A stretch of 64,000 bases of DNA, taken from the NCBI GenBank assembly GCA_903886975.1, contig CAISOB010000032.1, positions 1 through 64,000 on the forward strand. The letters run 5' to 3'. The notes beneath the pieces were generated by a model. That model did not search any database and was not told the origin of the DNA. It was given only the letters and a program-made list of their open reading frames with translations. Positions 61,801 through 64,000 of the stretch are shown in pieces. Origin of the DNA: an uncultured beta proteobacterium (GTDB lineage: Bacteria; Pseudomonadota; Gammaproteobacteria; Burkholderiales; Rhodocyclaceae). Both the position numbers and the translations under genes were made by a program. Positions within the stretch are counted from its first letter, which is position 1. Every line of letters begins with the position of its first letter.

Positions 61801-63825
61801 GATGGTCAGGAAGTTGATCTTCTTCTCGCGGATTGTCTTGCGCGCTTGCGGCGGCAGGTCCTGCCAGACTTCTTCGGGGCTCACTGACGATTGTAGGATG
61901 AAGGTGCCCCCCGCAACCAGCCCGCGCAACGGATTGGTGTGGCTGAAAGCCTTATGGTCGGGCGAGATCACGACCTCGACGTCCTCGAGTTCGGCATTGG
62001 TGATCTTGATCGTTTCCGGACTCAGCGTGATGTAGTAATTGGTCGGCGCGCCGCTCTTTTCGGAACCGTATTTCGGCGCCGATTTCGAATGCATTTCGAG
62101 TACGCCGGCGAGGATGTCGGTCAGCAGTTTGCCCGAGGCGATGGTGCCGTAACCGCCCACCGAGTGGAAGCGGACGCGGAATGCCGAATCGGGCAAGAGG
62201 CGCGGATTGTCGCCAGTTTCGAGCGCCATCGCCACCGTTTCCGGATAGGCGAGCTTGAGCCGTTTCTGCAACTCGGCGACGCGCGGGCTCGGGTCTTTCG
62301 AGAAGAATTGCGAACCGAGATAGATCAGCGGTGCGCCGTCGCCCAGTTCCATGTTCTTGAATGCGGCGATCAGGTGGCGCGGCTGCAGGTCATGGCCGCC
62401 GAGACCGAAGATCGCGGTGGTCAGGCGCGGCGAACGCTTGATCGCCGGGATGCCGGCATGGCGCGGTTCGCCGCCGCTCTGGTCGGCGTTCTCGCGCGCC
62501 TTGAACAGGGCCTGGGTCACGAGGCTGGTGAGCGCCGTCTGGTCGGAACGCTCGAGGACGGTGACCGCTTTCTTGCCGGCCAATGCCGCGACGAGTTCGG
62601 CTTCCGGGAAGGGTTGCAGCAGCTTCACCGAGATCAGGCCGACTTTCTTGCCCTTGCTGCGCAGGTAGGTGACGACCGCTTCGACGTCGTCGGTCACCGA
62701 ACCAAGGCCGACCATCACGGTATCGGCGTCGTCGCACATGAAGGTATGGACCGGCGAGTAGATGCGCCCGGTCAGCTCGGAGTATTCGGCCATGGCCTGG
62801 CGCACCAGCGCCGGGACCGCATTGACGAAGTGCGTGCGGTGGTCGGCGGCGCCGGCCTGGAAATCGGGCTGGTTCTGCACCGGTCCGGTGAGGCCGGGAT
62901 TGTTGATGTCGACCTGCGCCGGGACCAGTTGGCGCGTTCCCTTTTCAAAGGCATTGAGCCACTGGCGCTTCCACTGGCCCTGGAGTTCTTCGGGAAGCCA
63001 ACCCGTCGTTTTGGCGACCAGTGTCCCGGCGTTGTCCTTTTCGATCTTGGCGGCATTGGTCTCGAGATATTTCTTGAGCGCCGTCATATTGCTTTCGCTG
63101 ATGTCGGCTTCATGGCGCGACAGATACTGGCCGAGCTGGATGACGCGGCCCTTGGAACCAAACAACATTTCCTGGGCCAGGGTCGGCGCCTTGATGCGCC
63201 CGGCGGGGTCGCCGAGGTATTCTTTGAGCAGCTCCGGCTCGGGCATCATCGCTTCGCTCATCATGTGGCTGGTCGAGAATCCGTCCATGGCGTTGGCCAC
63301 CGGAATCAGCGAGAGCGATGAGGCGCGGTAGGCGATCGCCGCGAGATCGGCCGCTTCCTGCGGATTCGATCCGAACAATATGGTGTAGCCGGAAGAAAGC
63401 AGCGCATAGACATCGTCATGACCGGCCATGACGTTGAGCGAGTGCTTGGACACAACGCGCGCCGCGACCTGCAGGACGAAACCGCCGACTTTCTTGCCGA
63501 CGGTGACGTAATGCGATTCGAGGGCGTAGAGGATGCCCTGGCTCGACGAGGCGTTCGAGATGAACTGGCCGCCGGTCAGCGTCGCGCCGAGCGCGCCGCT
63601 CTGCGCCGAGTGCTCGCCTTCGGGCTCGAAGAAGAAGGGGTGCTTGCCCCAGACATTGACGCCGCCATCGGCGCGGAAAGCTTCGTAGATCTCGGCGATC
63701 TCGGTCGACGGGGTGATCGGGTAGCCGATGACGCCGCCGCAGACCTGGTTCATGACGTGGGCAACCGCACCGTTGCCGTGAATGACGCTCGGTATGCCGG
63801 GATATTTGACTTGCTTAGCTTTCAT
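58816..63825 (-). CDS. Giant fused pyruvate/2-oxoacid:ferredoxin (flavodoxin) oxidoreductase, NifJ-like, with C-terminal extension
   Basis: about 1669 aa: PITPSTEIAEIYE, two 4Fe-4S clusters (CTGCMECALVCP, CTGCLECVEVCG), CRGCGEV, TPP region TIGGDGATYDIGFGALSRIL...LNTGAYSNTGGQASTSS, Ala/Thr-rich linker and terminal KCTNCKTCYQDLSELFE. Confidence 0.92.
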   Translation of the reverse strand: MKAKQVKYPGIPSVIHGNGAVAHVMNQVCGGVIGYPITPSTEIAEIYEAFRADGGVNVWGKHPFFFEPEGEHSAQSGALGATLTGGQFISNASSSQGILYALESHYVTVGKKVGGFVLQVAARVVSKHSLNVMAGHDDVYALLSSGYTILFGSNPQEAADLAAIAYRASSLSLIPVANAMDGFSTSHMMSEAMMPEPELLKEYLGDPAGRIKAPTLAQEMLFGSKGRVIQLGQYLSRHEADISESNMTALKKYLETNAAKIEKDNAGTLVAKTTGWLPEELQGQWKRQWLNAFEKGTRQLVPAQVDINNPGLTGPVQNQPDFQAGAADHRTHFVNAVPALVRQAMAEYSELTGRIYSPVHTFMCDDADTVMVGLGSVTDDVEAVVTYLRSKGKKVGLISVKLLQPFPEAELVAALAGKKAVTVLERSDQTALTSLVTQALFKARENADQSGGEPRHAGIPAIKRSPRLTTAIFGLGGHDLQPRHLIAAFKNMELGDGAPLIYLGSQFFSKDPSPRVAELQKRLKLAYPETVAMALETGDNPRLLPDSAFRVRFHSVGGYGTIASGKLLTDILAGVLEMHSKSAPKYGSEKSGAPTNYYITLSPETIKITNAELEDVEVVISPDHKAFSHTNPLRGLVAGGTFILQSSVSPEEVWQDLPPQARKTIREKKINFLTIDAFAVAKKNAPTPELATRMMGIAFIGAVAAHVRQVSGGASAAAILEKIRKQIAKKFGSKGVAVVEGNMAVIRDGAEATHKVDYTSAAFVKMDAKPAPIALHNVSLSASLCQSSGASACGGLFDRQYFDDMIAKPFREGTIAEAPVLPGTGMFMPTGTGGSKDKGIFRRTVPIFNPDLCTGCMECALVCPDAAIPNTVNDIHELLLAGIARIEITEAMREVMRGHVHTIADAVREAYRQSKDARAFHELVAEAAAKIPTKQATLLGNFTKLVEVLAAYPVARTRPFFDAMEKATPGTGGLFAANIDPWKCTGCLECVEVCGPGALVGHEQDANILSMLQDRFAFMSKTPNTPARFVDGALEAGGEIKRLLLDRSNYYSTTGGHGGCRGCGEVTAIRLVMATNHAITDKRRHAHLDELEALIADLAAKQASLTKKDAVRSERIGKLIETLEKRLYLYESGPTGNGPSGAVIANSTGCSSVYASTFPFNAYNDPWVNSLFQDAQPLAKGIFEGISAQTVADVRALRIARLELDDAYVPEKHDQELRMLSWSEFSKSELDLLPTVITIGGDGATYDIGFGALSRILASDTPLKVLVLNTGAYSNTGGQASTSSFIGQDSDLARFGSAQSGKHEARKELGLIASFHSNVFVCSTSTALQNHFLKNTMEFLTYTDSPAVLDVYTPCQGEHGIADNISAHQSRLAVECRMNPVFVHDPRRGKNLHDWFSLEGNPDPEALWSTTTLEYLDDDGKLQLKTMALTPAHFALGEIRFKKQFKKLAFDAANLVPVEDFIDLSEAQRQGKTAFVYSTDSKKRLIKVGLSVSVVALVEERRKYWNLLQYLDGQHVAKISADYLSGIAALKAEVADTLKQRDSSLDGFARAMSELAASSKAQGNGTVIPIMQVGGSAPATAPAASAATATAVGDALVTYDVADQVKCTNCKTCYQDLSELFEKTRIVVGGESREVGQLIPGALERVTVTPELKARIKRVSANCDAEIIR

Positions 63826-64000
63826 GATGGCTTGTCCAAAGAAAGGATGGAAATTCAGGCGCACGAGCAAACGACTTGTTGCGCCGGTTCGCCTTGGAGA
63901 AAACGCGTGGGGGCTGGCACTTGTGCCCTGCCTCGGATGAGACAATCGACGGCGACCCCTTTGCCGTCATCACTTCGTGGCCGTCGCTGCTGGCCTGCAA

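Noticed and set aside
59416-61887. 823-aa plus-strand ORF
   Set aside because: Antisense shadow of the NifJ-like gene, which carries unmistakable Fe-S and TPP motifs.
63815-64000. 61-aa minus-strand ORF at the right edge
   Set aside because: Upstream of the NifJ-like start, short and without motif; more likely leader/intergenic sequence.

Overview
The window is a GC-rich, proteobacterial-type chromosomal segment (probably Betaproteobacteria, judged from gene content). It is densely packed with metabolic and transport operons. I saw no rRNA, intact tRNA, CRISPR array or intact insertion sequence. Left to right: a carboxylic-acid catabolic cluster (CoA-transferase running off the left edge, TRAP transporter, acyl-CoA dehydrogenase, MaoC hydratase, CaiB/BaiF CoA-transferase, LacI regulator, second CoA-transferase, enoyl-CoA hydratase); a gene-poor decayed stretch at about 11.2-12.1 kb; a c-di-GMP-I (GEMM-I) type riboswitch in front of an orphan membrane protein, followed by a FapA/DUF342 gene; a polar amino-acid ABC transporter; a Pot-like ABC transporter with AGE-family epimerase and LacI regulator; a slipin; an RpiB-like isomerase; glcDEF; a collapsed sulfate-transporter pseudogene; a radical SAM protein; a cyclase-like/FHA protein; a UxaE-like epimerase; a pseudouridine synthase/RIO kinase/RNA methyltransferase cluster; HemJ; an SDR; a ferredoxin-reductase-like flavoprotein; a frameshifted HDOD gene; livFGMHK; cytochrome c; ilvD; an orphan ATP-grasp-like gene; AlkB-like; lgt; methylmalonyl-CoA epimerase; and a two-gene operon of a giant NifJ-like 2-oxoacid oxidoreductase and a fused GltD/FNR-type flavoprotein. 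The strongest non-coding find is the riboswitch at about 12212-12320. Other items worth a second look are the NifJ-like/Nfn-like operon, the RIO kinase context, the two LacI operator sets, the sbp-cysA fusion pseudogene and the orphan ATP-grasp-like gene. All calls come from reading sequence and translations; no database search was run.
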